Shown here: in pieces, positions 12,329-22,660 of the stretch | How the letters are laid out: every line of letters begins with the position of its first letter | Numbering within the stretch: position 1 is the stretch's first letter | NCBI GenBank assembly: GCA_036874045.1 | Contig: JAZBRI010000010.1 | Location: 4,918,001 to 4,982,000, forward strand | Source: Cymodocea nodosa | Lineage: Eukaryota > Streptophyta > Magnoliopsida > Alismatales > Cymodoceaceae | Reading direction: 5' to 3' | DNA length: 64,000 nt | Position numbers and translations under genes: made by a program | The notes under the pieces: model-generated | What the model was told of the DNA's origin: nothing | What the model saw: the letters and a program-made list of their open reading frames with translations, nothing else | Databases searched by the model: none

Positions 12329-14468
12329 ATGGCACACGAGGTAGAAAATCAGAAATACAACGAGAGAAAAAGATTTACAGAAGGTAGAATTTGAACTTTT
12401 TAGATTAAGAAAAATATTAGTAGATTGTGGTATACAAATACCCCATATAATGGAGACATGTATCAGAGTAGCAACTGAAATTGCAGTTAGCAAAGAAAGA
12501 AAAATCTGGCCAAACAATGAAGTAGCCCTAGAGCTAATTCAATGTAAAGCCAGATTGTGGTTTAAGAAACGCATTGCTGGTCAAGGACATTGGGAAATAT
12601 GGCGGTAGGAACAACAAGAGGCAATTGAAGGACAAGAAGAGCCGACTGCTGAAAGACCTATTCCTGAAGAGCAGCAACTTGGACCTTCAATTCCACCATT
12701 TAAGCTGTTGGCACAAGTAGAAATGATGGAGCCTTCGACTAAAGAAGAAATAAGAAAATTTGCAGAACTGGTTCAAGTTGGGAAGAACCAAGGAGAATTA
12801 GAAGATTTAGCAGTGGCCAAAGCACACCTAGTGTTTGATGCACTTTACAAAAATAGGGCTACAGAAAAGTTGAAAGCCCAATATAAAATCAAAGTGGAAC
12901 AACATCACACAGCTATTACTAGAACTGTTGCCAAACCTTCTGTAAAAGGAGATGAAGCTGGTCCTTCGAGACCAACAATTATTGGAAGAATTAAACAGGA
13001 AGAGTCAGTACCTATGGCTCGAAGGCCTGCAGAGCTTATTTTTGTAGATTTAATTTTAGAAGATAAAGAGGAAGAACAAGCACAACTAATCAGAAAAAAG
13101 AAAGGAAAAGAAAAAGTACTTGAATATGAGGAAATCAAATCTGAAGTACCAATTTTTACAGGGCCTATGGAGCAGATTTTTATTAACCTGCTATCCAATT
13201 CTGAGGAGGAGCAAAGAAAAGAAAAAAATCAAGCTGAAATTAATCTGCAGCCTGTACAAGAAGAAACAGAAATTAGGGTAGAAACTGAATTGCCCGTGAC
13301 TCCATCCCAATCTATTACAGAATCAGAAAGAATAGTAACAGAACAGATTGGTAGTCAGGAGGAGCAAGAAAGAGCAGAAAATGAAAAGGCTGAAAGAAGC
13401 CATTTGGACAAAAATAATTTCACAGATTCCATTGACGAACAAGGAACTCTTCAACAAATTATGGAAAGAATTCAAGAAAGAGTGGAGAGTTCTGCCAGCT
13501 CACCACCATAGACAGAAGCAAAATCAAAAACTTAGGAATCTGAAGAGAATGTCCAAATGCAACCTATGCTAGAGGAAGATCAAGAACAAACCCCTCTAGA
13601 GCAACAAAGTCACCTTCTTATCCCGATTGAAACAATAATTTTGAATGAAGTACATTTTTGTAGTCAGAAAGCTTATACCAAATACCAAGAAATAAGGGGT
13701 TATGATATTATTTACAGTAGACCAGTAAATTGGGATGGAATGCAAGAAATCAAAGATCTATTTGAATTCCAAGGCCTACTGCAATTCATTTCACAAGAAA
13801 GAGGGCATGTAGTATATGAAAATTTGGTGCCTTGTTTTTATGCTAATTTGAGAGAAGGAGAAGGAGGATTAATTTCAAACGTGGAGGAAGCTGATGTACA
13901 GATAACACCAGAGCTTCTCCACAATATTTTTGGTTTAAAGAATGAAGGAATAACACTTTTGGAAGATACAACTGCAGTTGAATGGACTAAACAGCAAATT
14001 AAGGATTGTTTAGCTATCAATCCTAGTGTGCCATTATTAAACAGATTGAAGCACTTAAATGGTAAAGCACACATGGTAGCTAACATTCTGATTAAGAATG
14101 TCTATCAACGACAAGGTCATGACATAGAATTAAGTCAATTTGTCAAATGGGCCACATATGCAGTTGTAAATAAGTTCCAAATAAATTGGTCTGCAGTTTT
14201 CATCTCCAAGTTGAAAACAGTGAAGAAGAAATTATTTTATGGAGATTTGATTCCACTACTGATGGTGGACTGTATCGATTTCATGAAATGGACATCAAAA
14301 AGGATCAGATCAAGAACCATTTTAGTGAAAGAATACAGGAATTTTGTAGTTGTAGAACTAGTTGTACCTTCTAGAGGAATTTCGAGAGCAATAGAAAGGA
14401 TAAATCAATTAGAGCTTCAATTAGAAAAACTCCAAAAGGAAGTAGATGAACTTAGGCATAGAGATTAA
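12329..14468 (+). pseudogene. Accessory 'putative plant transposon protein' (TP) of the gypsy element
   Basis: About 710 codons lie between pol and capsid gag, the position of env-like frames in Athila. The proposed start is ATG 12329. A frameshift lies near 12380, after which one frame runs to TAA with TAG stops at 12606, 13509 and 13533. The middle is acidic and low-complexity (KEEEQAQ, NSEEEQ). The C-terminal third (13620-14300) has a globular block containing DLFEFQGLLQF, IFGLKNEG and FQINWSAVF. It ends in a short coiled coil (INQLELQLEKLQKEVDEL). The globular block resembles the family annotated as 'putative plant transposon protein' in plant genomes; its biochemical function is unknown to me. 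I see no signal peptide or obvious membrane span. A homologue sits in the minus-strand Sirevirus (28887-31157), and a C-terminal remnant at 55162-55335. Confidence 0.75.
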
Positions 14469-15178
14469 ATTGTATTGTTCGTCTACTTATGTAAAATTGT
14501 ATGAAATTATATGATGTACTTGTAATGTAATTGATTCATATAATTTTTGAAATGCAATTTTCATACGTGTTTTGGATGTAAAATGAATGGAATTTATTGA
14601 ATATTATGTAATTTGTGGAACTTTATGAATGAATATGTAATAGATTTACAAATTGCTGAATGACAAGATAACTACTTAAAAATTTCTACATGTTATAAGG
14701 TAAAATGTAAATTCTGCATAACATAAAATGACTTGCAAGTTAAATTTTTATATAAGATGTAGATTTAAATGAATTTTAATCAAAATGATGCATTAATGAC
14801 ATAGATTTAACTTTATTTCAGTTAGCAGAATAAACAAAGAAAAAAAAAAGAAATAGAGAGGAACTTACGAGAGTGAAACTTAGAAGTTGCTAAGTGTTAA
14901 CTCAACGAAGTAAGTCCGTTGAGTTAACCGTAACTCCACGAGGTCAGTAATATAATATAAGGTCACTCTATTGAGTTATAAATAACTCAACAAAGTTAGT
15001 CCGTGGAGTTAGCAACAGTAACCGACTGTATTCAGTTGAGTTTTTTGTAACTCAATGAGGTTAGTTCATGGATTAAGCAGAACGGTTATTCTTTTAACCA
15101 CATACGAAGCTTCGTTGGTTTAGCAGTTACCAAAATTTGAAATTAGTAGTGGTACACGTACCCATATAAACAAGAACC
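14469..15178 (+). other. TP-to-gag spacer with palindrome cluster
   Basis: There is no gene. It is AT-rich noncoding DNA and matches 55160-54478 on the other strand. From 14897 to 15070 is a cluster of GTTGAGTTA/TAACTCAAC inverted motifs. The module starting near 14868 recurs at 17550, which marks the left edge of the duplicated gag/F-box unit. Confidence 0.65.
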
Positions 15179-15388
15179 ATGATGCATGTTGCAAGTCACG
15201 TTCTTGCAACGAGATTTATTCACTTTATGGATATGCAGTATATATATGAAACAGAATGTTATTTACGAGTTACTAGCACTTTTGAAAGAAAGGAGAAGGC
15301 GTTGGAGGAACTAGAAGGAGAAGCAGCTGATTCAACTTCATCCGACAACAAATATTTATTGAATGGAAAGCTTCAGACTGGTATGTAA
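15179..15388 (+). other. Conserved leader frame before capsid gag, with possible TATA box and intron
   Basis: A 69-codon open frame (MMHVASHVLATRF...) is recognisably shared with the minus-strand copy at 54477-54232. Inside it, TATATATAT (about 15240) corresponds to TATAAATATAG at 23449-23459 in the third copy, a good TATA-box match. The frame ends at GTATGTAATT, which looks like a plant 5' splice site. A TTTTCATTGTAG acceptor-like site follows at about 15470-15481 (TTTTCATTGCAG in the minus copy). It could be a subgenomic promoter and leader rather than a protein; I cannot decide. Confidence 0.35.
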
Positions 15389-15409
15389 TTAATCTTCTGC
15401 TATTTATTT

Positions 15410-16752
15410 ATGAGCACATGGACTCGTTCTCTAAGCACTAAATGATTAGTAAGAATAACTACCCAGGAATTTTCATTGTAGAGGAGTACTGAAAATTTTC
15501 TGAACTAAACTTTAACGAAATTCTTTGGGGTGTAGCTAACCTTTCTTTAAAAGAGAACGTAGAAATGACTGCTCTAGTAGAAAAACCATTAGGAGAAATT
15601 CTGTATCTTGAATTAATTGATGAACCTTCATGTATTTGATTACCAAACTTTGAGGGAGATAGGTTTGAATTGAAATCTAATTATATTAGTCAATTGACAC
15701 ATTTTCATGGATTAGAAAAAGAGGATGCCTATTATTTCCTTAGAGAATTTAACGAAGTTTGTCAAATGATGAAAATGCCGAACATGAGTATAGATGCTAT
15801 TCAACTTAGATATATTCCTTTTTCTTTAAAAGACACAGTTAAGAGATGGTTATATACTCTGTCGCCTGATTCAATTTCTACATGGACTGAATTTTGCTCT
15901 ATTTTTCTGGAAAAATATTATCCAACACATCAAACGATTAAAAAGAAGAAAGAAATATTAATGTGTAGCCAAAAACAGGGTGAATCATTCCGGAAATATT
16001 TTGAAAGATTTAAAGATTTACTGACTCAATGTCCACATCATGCAATGAGTAAAGCACAATTAATAGGTATAATTTATGAAGGCATAGATGTTTCAATGAA
16101 ATCTTTATTAGAATCTACTTGTCAAAATGGATTTTTAAAATTATGTGGTGAAGAAGCATGGGCATATTTAGAAAATTTTGCAAAAAGAACTACACAGTAG
16201 GAAAATTCGATTGAAGCTATTGCAGATAAAAGAATATTGCCAAGAGGAATGCATGAAATATATTCCAATACTATGCTTGAAGTGAAATTTAATGAATTAA
16301 CAAAAAAAATAGAAGAGTTATCATTAAATCAAAAGTTAGCAGAAAAGAATGCAAACATAAATGACTTAGATATTATTTATGCTAAAAACCAAAGAGATAA
16401 CTTGGAAAATTCTTATCATCCTAATTGGAGAAATCACCCGAATTTATCTTGGAGAAACAACAATTTTCAGGGAGGAGAAAATATAAATGAGAAGAACATA
16501 AGTTATGAAGTATTACTTGAACAAGGAGCTAGAATAGAGAAATTAGAAAAGATAATCCAACAAGTAAACAATCATCTAGAATTTATATTTGGAAATGCTG
16601 CAATTCAAAATCAGAATAGAAATATATCACTTAGACAGAAGGAACCAATAGAAGTTAGACCTACTGGAGGATTGCCAATACAAGCTATACTTAATCCTGT
16701 CAATAGAACGGTTAATGAAATTGATACCTCTTCTAGGAGGGCAGCTGAATGA
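15410..16752 (+). pseudogene. Capsid-type Gag located 3' of pol, copy 1
   Basis: This is an Athila/Ty3-type retrotransposon Gag capsid: FALKDTAKRWLYTL-like helix, SISTWTEFCSIFLEKYYP, the ESFRKYFERFKDLLTQCPHH motif and EEAWAYLENFAKRTTQ. It is followed by a linker ending in WRNHPNLSWRNNN, the region that follows the zinc knuckle in ordinary Athila Gag. No CCHC knuckle is present; that lies in the pol frame at 7097. The start ATG (MSTWTRS) is chosen because it stays in frame with Gag in the copies at 23629 and 54203. Breaks: stops near 15443 and 15480, a 1-nt deletion near 15492, a stop at 15637 and TAG 16198 (TGG elsewhere). It would form the particle shell if intact. Confidence 0.85.
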
Positions 16753-16943
16753 AGCAGCATATTTGAATCAACTATCTATATGTATATATGTTTTTTTTAT
16801 TTTTAGTTATTAGTATCGTAGAGTTAATTTTTAACTCAACGAACTTAGTCCATTGAGTTATGCCTTAACTCCACGAGGGTGTGCAATAGTATGTTAATTT
16901 TTGTCTCTGCTAAATTTTTGTTTTTATTTTACAGAATCGACAA
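16753..16943 (+). promoter_or_regulatory. Gag-to-F-box spacer: palindromes and 3' splice-site-like tract
   Basis: Inverted GAGTTA/TAACTC motifs (16822-16877) are followed by a long T-rich tract ending TTTTATTTTACAG at 16934, ten bases before the F-box ATG. The T-tract and AG are identical in the minus copy (about 52665-52690) and lost in the third copy. This is the arrangement expected for a spliced subgenomic mRNA. Splicing is inferred, not shown. Confidence 0.55.
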
Positions 16944-17541
16944 ATGGAATTGATGCAATTACCATTGGATGCACTAAGGGAAGTACTAAGTAACTTGTCA
17001 GCTAAAGATCTGTGCAGGCTGTGTTGTGTATCAAAGGAAATTAAATACTGTATTGAAGAAAAATATTTTCAAGGACTACAAGCTGCAAAAATGACTAAGA
17101 TTAGAGATGGATTCATATGGAGGTCATTTAATCGTAGTTCAAATACCCATGAATATCTGGCTATGGAAGAAACTACTGGAATTCCACCCAATGCATTAGA
17201 AGGTATAAATCATATTATAGGGATAGATGAAGGATTAATCATATACAAGACGAGACCAAGATATGCAAATTTATTATTACTTGATATTTTGATAAGAAAT
17301 CCTATAACAGGAGAAGAATGGAATATAGGAAGACCTAATAGATTTGAAGCACCAACTATAAATTGTGGGTCAGCTTTAATATTTTCTGATAAAAATTCTG
17401 CAATTCCTAAAAAACTATATTATTGGAGACCTACAAGAAATTAGGGTGAAGATTTACGCTTAAGTGTGTATGATTTTCTGAATAGATCTTGGAATGAAAA
17501 TATTATGATATATCTAGGACAAAAGGAAAAAAAAGATATAT
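16944..17541 (+). pseudogene. Retrotransposon-borne F-box protein, copy 1 (truncated)
   Basis: The N-terminal F-box (LPLDALREVLSNLSAKDLCRL, then CCVSKEIK) spans residues about 6-45. It is followed by F-box-associated-type features (IRNPITGEEWNIGRP, then YYWRP). Full-length copies run about 379 codons; this one stops matching near codon 194 (LGQK), where it is fused to the beginning of the next gag unit. TAG 17442 replaces a TGG found in the minus copy. F-box proteins normally bridge SKP1 of an SCF ubiquitin ligase to a substrate; any target here is unknown. See the longer copies at 25170 and 51525. Confidence 0.82.
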
Positions 17542-17549
17542 AAAAGTTA

Positions 17550-17743
17550 ATACGAGGAGTAAGTTTTAGAAATCTCCTAAGTGTTAACTCAACAAAGTAA
17601 TTTCGTTGAGTTAACCTTAATTCCACGAGGTCAATAATATAATATAAGGTCACTCTGTTGAGTTAACTATAACTTAACGAAGTTAGTCCGTGGAGTTAGC
17701 TGTAGTAACTGAAGCTAGTCCATTGAGTTAACTGTAACTCAAC
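17550..17743 (+). repeat. Start of duplicated gag/F-box module
   Basis: This repeats 14868-15060 (CTAAGTGTTAACTCAAC... and the CACGAGGTC, TATAATATAAGGTCACTC block), so a second spacer-gag-F-box unit begins here. It is interrupted at 17744 by a Ty1/copia LTR and resumes at 23235. Confidence 0.75.
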
Positions 17744-19559
17744 TGTTAAGACCCTAGTATTTTGATAATGAAAAACCTATGTGAGGAAACATATTGTATT
17801 TCACAGTTAAGTCAGTGTAGCATTAGATCAGAAGGTAGATAGAACAAACTCCATGCAGATAAACAGATGGAGAAGTTTCCAGATGATACTGCCTTAAAGT
17901 TACAGGAAAATCAAACAGTTAAGGGGATTGAATGATCGGATAGTTAAGGAGTTAACTATCCGAAAGCTTAAAGGATTTTTCAGAGAGTTATAGGTATAAC
18001 TATCCGAAAGTTAACTCATTCAATAAATCACGTGCAGAAATACAGAACGGAAGCTTAAAAGACTTGTCGGAGAGTTAGATAACTATCCGAGTTTTCTTTT
18101 CAGAGAGTTAGATAACTATTCGAGTTTTAGGAAAGTTGCAGGCATAACTTTCTGGAACTTAAGTCATTTTATTACGCACGTGCAATATGGAGAAGTCGAC
18201 AGTTGAAAGCTTGGAAGGGAAAATCGGAGAGTTAGAAAGATAACTATCCAAAATTCCAAGAGAGTTTCGATGAGTTATAGTTTAACTATCTGAAACTTAA
18301 GTTATTGAATTTCCCACGTGCAGAATTTCAAACAGATGCTCAAATGAGTTTTCGGAGAGTTAGAAAGAAACTATCCGAAATTTCAAAAGAGTTTTGGTGA
18401 GTTACAGTTTAACCATCCGAAACTTTAGTCATTGAATTTCCCATGTGCAGAATTCTAGAAAGAAGTGCAAATAAGTTTTCGAAGAGTTAGAAAGATAACT
18501 ATCCGAAATCCTAAAGCATTTCGGTGAGTTACAGGGATAACCATCTAAAACTTAAGTCAGCCTTTATGCACGTGTTGAATTAAAGCAATCGGAAAGTTAA
18601 CAGAGACAAACTATCCGACAAGTACATAACTGTTTGGTGAGTTACAGTTATAAGTATCCGATTGAATGGCAGCTCACATTTAATATTCTGGAATCCTACC
18701 TGGTAGTAAAGGTTAAGTGATCTTTCGGTGAGTTACAGATACTCTTCGGAGAGTTGCACAGCTAACTATCCGAAAGGATAGGAAAATCAATAAGATATCT
18801 TGAAACGATTTTCTGAACAGTAACTTACCGTATTGGGACTTGAGTCTAATCAAGTACAGTAGAATACATTCGTTGGAAGAAAATATGATCGTTGTATATA
18901 TCAGGTATATATACAAGATATAGACAATGGATTTAGACAGCTTTTACTCATATACATACAGAGATACAGTATACATTGCAGATCAATTATTGATATAGAA
19001 GAAAGTTCAAATTCAGTTCAATAAAGAATCGATTGGAAGCTGGATTTACAAGAAGATTCTTAAAGCTCTCCATGTGCTGAAAGTTTGATCCAAGAAGGAT
19101 CATTTGGTTCGTGGCTTCAACCTGAAAGCTACATTCAATTGTTGGTTTGAGTTTCGACCTGAAAACTGAAGAGGTTGGTTTTCTGGAGTTTATACCTGAA
19201 AACTTCTAAGTGTTGGTTTTTTGGAGTTTATACCTAAAAACTTCTAAGTGTTGGTTTTCTGGAGTTTATACCTAAAAGCTTTTGTGTGGTTGGTTCTTGC
19301 TTCAACCTGAAAGCAAGTGTGTAAGTGTTGAGACACTTAGTGAAGCCCAAGTGACCCTTGGGGGTGGACTAGCCGAGTTAGTGAACCACCTAAAATTCTC
19401 TTGTGCTTCTTACCTTTATTTCCACTATGCATGATATTTTTATCTAATTATTACTTGTGCAAACTGATTAATCAAATTAGTTAGTAAAGTGAAAATTAGG
19501 AATAAATTCACATTGTTCTCCATTCACCCCCCCTCTAGTGAAGCCATTCATTCCTAATA
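17744..19559 (+). repeat. 5' LTR of gag-only Sirevirus
   Basis: It is 1.8 kb, with terminal TGTTAAGA/TCCTAATA inverted ends and a PBS three bases later. From about 17930 to 18780 it holds many repeats of TCGGAGAGTTA / TAACTATCCGA with interspersed CACGTG, the same motif set as in gypsy LTR subfamily B (5030-5570). Around 19130-19310 a short unit (GTTGGTTTTCTGGAGTTTA-like) is repeated several times. Confidence 0.88.
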
Positions 19560-19561
19560 AT

Positions 19562-19574
19562 TGGTATCAGAGCC
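19562..19574 (+). other. Primer-binding site, initiator tRNA-Met
   Basis: TGGTATCAGAGCC is the standard Ty1/copia primer site in plants, three bases after the LTR end. Confidence 0.92.
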
Positions 19575-19612
19575 AAGTTGGTCTCTTTTTATAGATTTAA
19601 CCATCTGAGATC

Positions 19613-21142
19613 ATGACATCTTTTCACAGAGAGGGTCAGAACATCCATCATCCTCTCCTGTTTGATGGTATTAATTATAATTACTAGAAAAACAGGATGG
19701 AATGTTTCCTCAGAAGCTCAAATGTGAGTTTATGGAAAATGGTTGTTTTAGGAACACCTATTCCACCTAGTCATGAGGATGACTGGACTGAGGAGGATGA
19801 GAGAATCATCCAAATGGATGCTCGAGGGCTAAATATTATTTACTGTGCCTTATCTACTGAACAATATAATAAAGTTTCAGCTTGTAAATCTGCTCACGAG
19901 GCTTGGAACACTCTTCAAATAACCTTTGAAGGAACCAACCAAGTGAAAGACACTAAAATAAGCATTTTACTTAGAAAGCTTGAATTATTTAAAATGCTTG
20001 ATGATGAAACTATCATTGATATGTTTTCAAGATTCACTGAGATTATTAATGACTTAAGAGGTTTGGGAAAGGAATTTTCTGTCTGTGAACAGGTACAGAA
20101 AATCCTCAGAAGCTTAACTGTGGAATGGAAGCAAAAGTCCACATCGATACAAGATTCCAAAGACCTCAACAAATACTCAATAGAGGATCTAATGGGCAAC
20201 CTGCTGGCCCATGAAGTTCAAATGAAGGAATGGAAAGTTGATGAAGGTAGTGGTAAAAAGAAAACTGAAACAAAGAAAGAACTAGCCTTTCCATCAACAC
20301 AGGAACTCCAAAGCATGGATGATGATGAAGTTGTGCTATTGGCTAGAAAATTTAGAAAATGGATGAAGAAAAAGAATCATGCTAGCACATCAAAAAGCAA
20401 TGCACCAATATGCTTTAAACGCAAGAAGTAGGGACATATACAACCTGATTGTCCACTGCAACAAGAAGAAGAAAAAGAAATGAAGAAGAAGAAGAGGAGC
20501 TGCAAAAAGAAAATGGCATTGAAGGTTGCTTGGGATGACAGTAGTTCTTCTAGTAGCTCATCTAGTTCAGATGAAGAGGTACTAATAAACGTGTGCTATA
20601 CAGCACAAGAGGTATGTTCCACTTCATCTCAAAGTGATTCTGATGTAGACAATGATAATCTAGATGTAAATATTCTTTTGTCTACTGTTGATAGTTTATA
20701 TGTTAAATGCAAAAAGTATAAAAAGGAAATTAAGCATTTAACTGCATGCTTAGAAGAAGCACATACTAAACATGAAAATTTGCATGCTGAAGATACAAAA
20801 TGCAATAATGATAAATTGATAAATGAAAATGAAAATTTGAAATCATAAATCACTGATCTGAAAAATTCTGTGCATAAATTTACTAATGGACAGAAAAGAT
20901 TAGATCAAATCATTGGTTCACAGAGACATGGCTCAAATAGATTTGGCCTAGGGTATGCTACTCCATAGGAAATACCCTACTATGGTGGTGTTATCCGATC
21001 TTATAGAGATGGTACAATAGTGTTCGCCATCAAAAGAAGATCTGGTTCAATGTGGTTGCCAAAAGGTAATAAACTAAATATTGTCAGGACTAACACTTAT
21101 GGACCCAAGAAAGTATGGGTATCAAAATCTATTTTTGTTTGA
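19613..21142 (+). pseudogene. Sirevirus-type Gag of the gag-only element
   Basis: One frame runs from MTSFHREGQN to the linker that in autonomous Sireviruses precedes protease (YGPKKVWVSK). Recognisable parts: LLFDGINYNYWKNRM-like start (the W is TAG at about 19685), NIIYCALSTEQYNKVSACKSAHEAWNTL, KILRSLTVEWKQK, a CCHC knuckle with the second Cys changed to Arg and an internal TAG (20429), an acidic serine run, and a long coiled coil (20690-20850). Further stops lie at 20846 and about 20967. Gag would package RNA; here it is decayed. Confidence 0.85.
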
Positions 21143-22660
21143 ATTGCAGGATTATATGGTTTAGGGGGAGTAGTTGATCTACAGCTCCAAACTAGTTATG
21201 ACAGTAAAAATTTGGTATTACAAGAGGCACCATAAATTGGTAGAAAGTGCTCACTTAGACTGAGTGGAAATTGTGCCTAAAATCTTGATGCTCAAGGAGA
21301 GCAAAATCTGCAGCAACCAAACTACAGTCACAAATTACTCTCTGCATATGTTTTGAAGGAATCTATTGAAGAGAGAGTTTAAGAAGCTAAACAGTTGGCA
21401 ATTAGAAGGTAATCAGTTAAGAATCAGTTGTGATATTCTGAAATTAACAATTGGCATCAAAAGTAGCATCAATGATTGAATCATGTTCTTTAAAGGAAAC
21501 AAGGCTTGCATGAGCCAAGTTGAATGACTACAAATGCAAGGAAGTCAGATTCATCAAAGGACAACCAAAATCTGCAGTAGACAGATTACAGTCTTCAAAT
21601 TATCTTCTACAAATAGAAGAACCACTTGAAACAAATATCCAAGAGAAGATAAATGAATTGGAGTCAGAAGCAAATTGATTGAAAATCTTTTATGATATTT
21701 TTGATTAACCATTGGTACTTAGTTCAATTGGTATCATATATGACATTCATTTTGCAGAACAGGTGCAACAAATTTGTCTTCAAGGAAAAACATATAAGTA
21801 GGGGGAGAACCTACTATATGAAGAGAATTCAGAATGTTACTTCAGTACAAAATAAAAGTGTATAAAGAGGGCATGCATATAGGGGGAGAGCCTATAGCTT
21901 GCTATTATAAATCAGAGAACCTCCATACAGATAGGGGGAGAGCATGTGGCAGAAATTACAAATATTAACTGCATATTTATAAATTGCTACATTAACTATT
22001 GGCATTTCACTGTTTTCAGTTTTTACAGATGATGTAGTAATTACACGAAAACAAAGGAAGAAATATCACAAATCAGGTGAGTAATTACTGACTTCTCAGA
22101 TGATAGAATGTCAACAATTGGCATCAGACAGGGATTAAGGAAATTGACACTTCAATTGATACTATGCTCGAATAAGAAAGAAGAAAAGCAGCACAAATCA
22201 AAGGAAAAGAAGAAAATAGACTGCAATGATGAAAATATCTCAACAATTGAGATCTACACATCAACAGTCTACATTTGATGGAAAATCAAAAATTGGTATT
22301 TGAAGATATTGATGCATTTGATTCTTTTCACAACTTGATATCTGATGGGATTACAGAGATCAGAAAAATTGGTATATCATTAAATACAAATTTAATGACA
22401 AAAAGGGGAGAAGAAAATTTAGCAAAAGAAAATTGTGGAACTCCTTTTATCTAATGACAAAAAGGGGGAGAAGAATATAGAAAATTACATAGAAGGCATG
22501 GGGAGCATTCCCAGCACATAGACAAGGCGAGAATTTAACTTCATTGTATTATATTCATCATAAATCTTTGCTTTACTTAGTTTCTGTGTGATTGAATGTA
22601 TAGCAACAATTTAGGGAGTGAAATACATGTAATTTAATGTAAAGGTTTTTGTCATTATCA
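21143..22660 (+). other. Noncoding 3' part with multiple PPT-like tracts
   Basis: No gene is visible. AGGGGGAG or AAAAGGGGAG tracts occur near 21163, 21799, 21881, 21931, 22401 and 22461, before the terminal one at 22661. Repeated PPTs in this region are described for Sireviruses. The phrase AATTGGCATC or AATTGGTAT recurs many times between them. Confidence 0.7.

Noticed and set aside
13348-13572. Separate small basic protein overlapping TP
   Set aside because: Out of frame with the TP reading frame that is supported by homology to the Sirevirus TP and continues past this region.
12708-14468. TP as a retroviral-type envelope glycoprotein
   Set aside because: No signal peptide, no clear membrane span and no Cys-rich surface region seen; only the position is env-like.
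16944-17541. An ordinary host F-box gene disrupted by transposons
   Set aside because: Three copies have the same gag on one side, and the two longer ones share the same tail on the other, on both strands; a resident gene would not travel with these flanks.
18000-18780. CRISPR-like array from the regularly repeated motif in the LTR
   Set aside because: The repeats are short, degenerate and palindromic within a plant LTR, without unique spacers of constant length.
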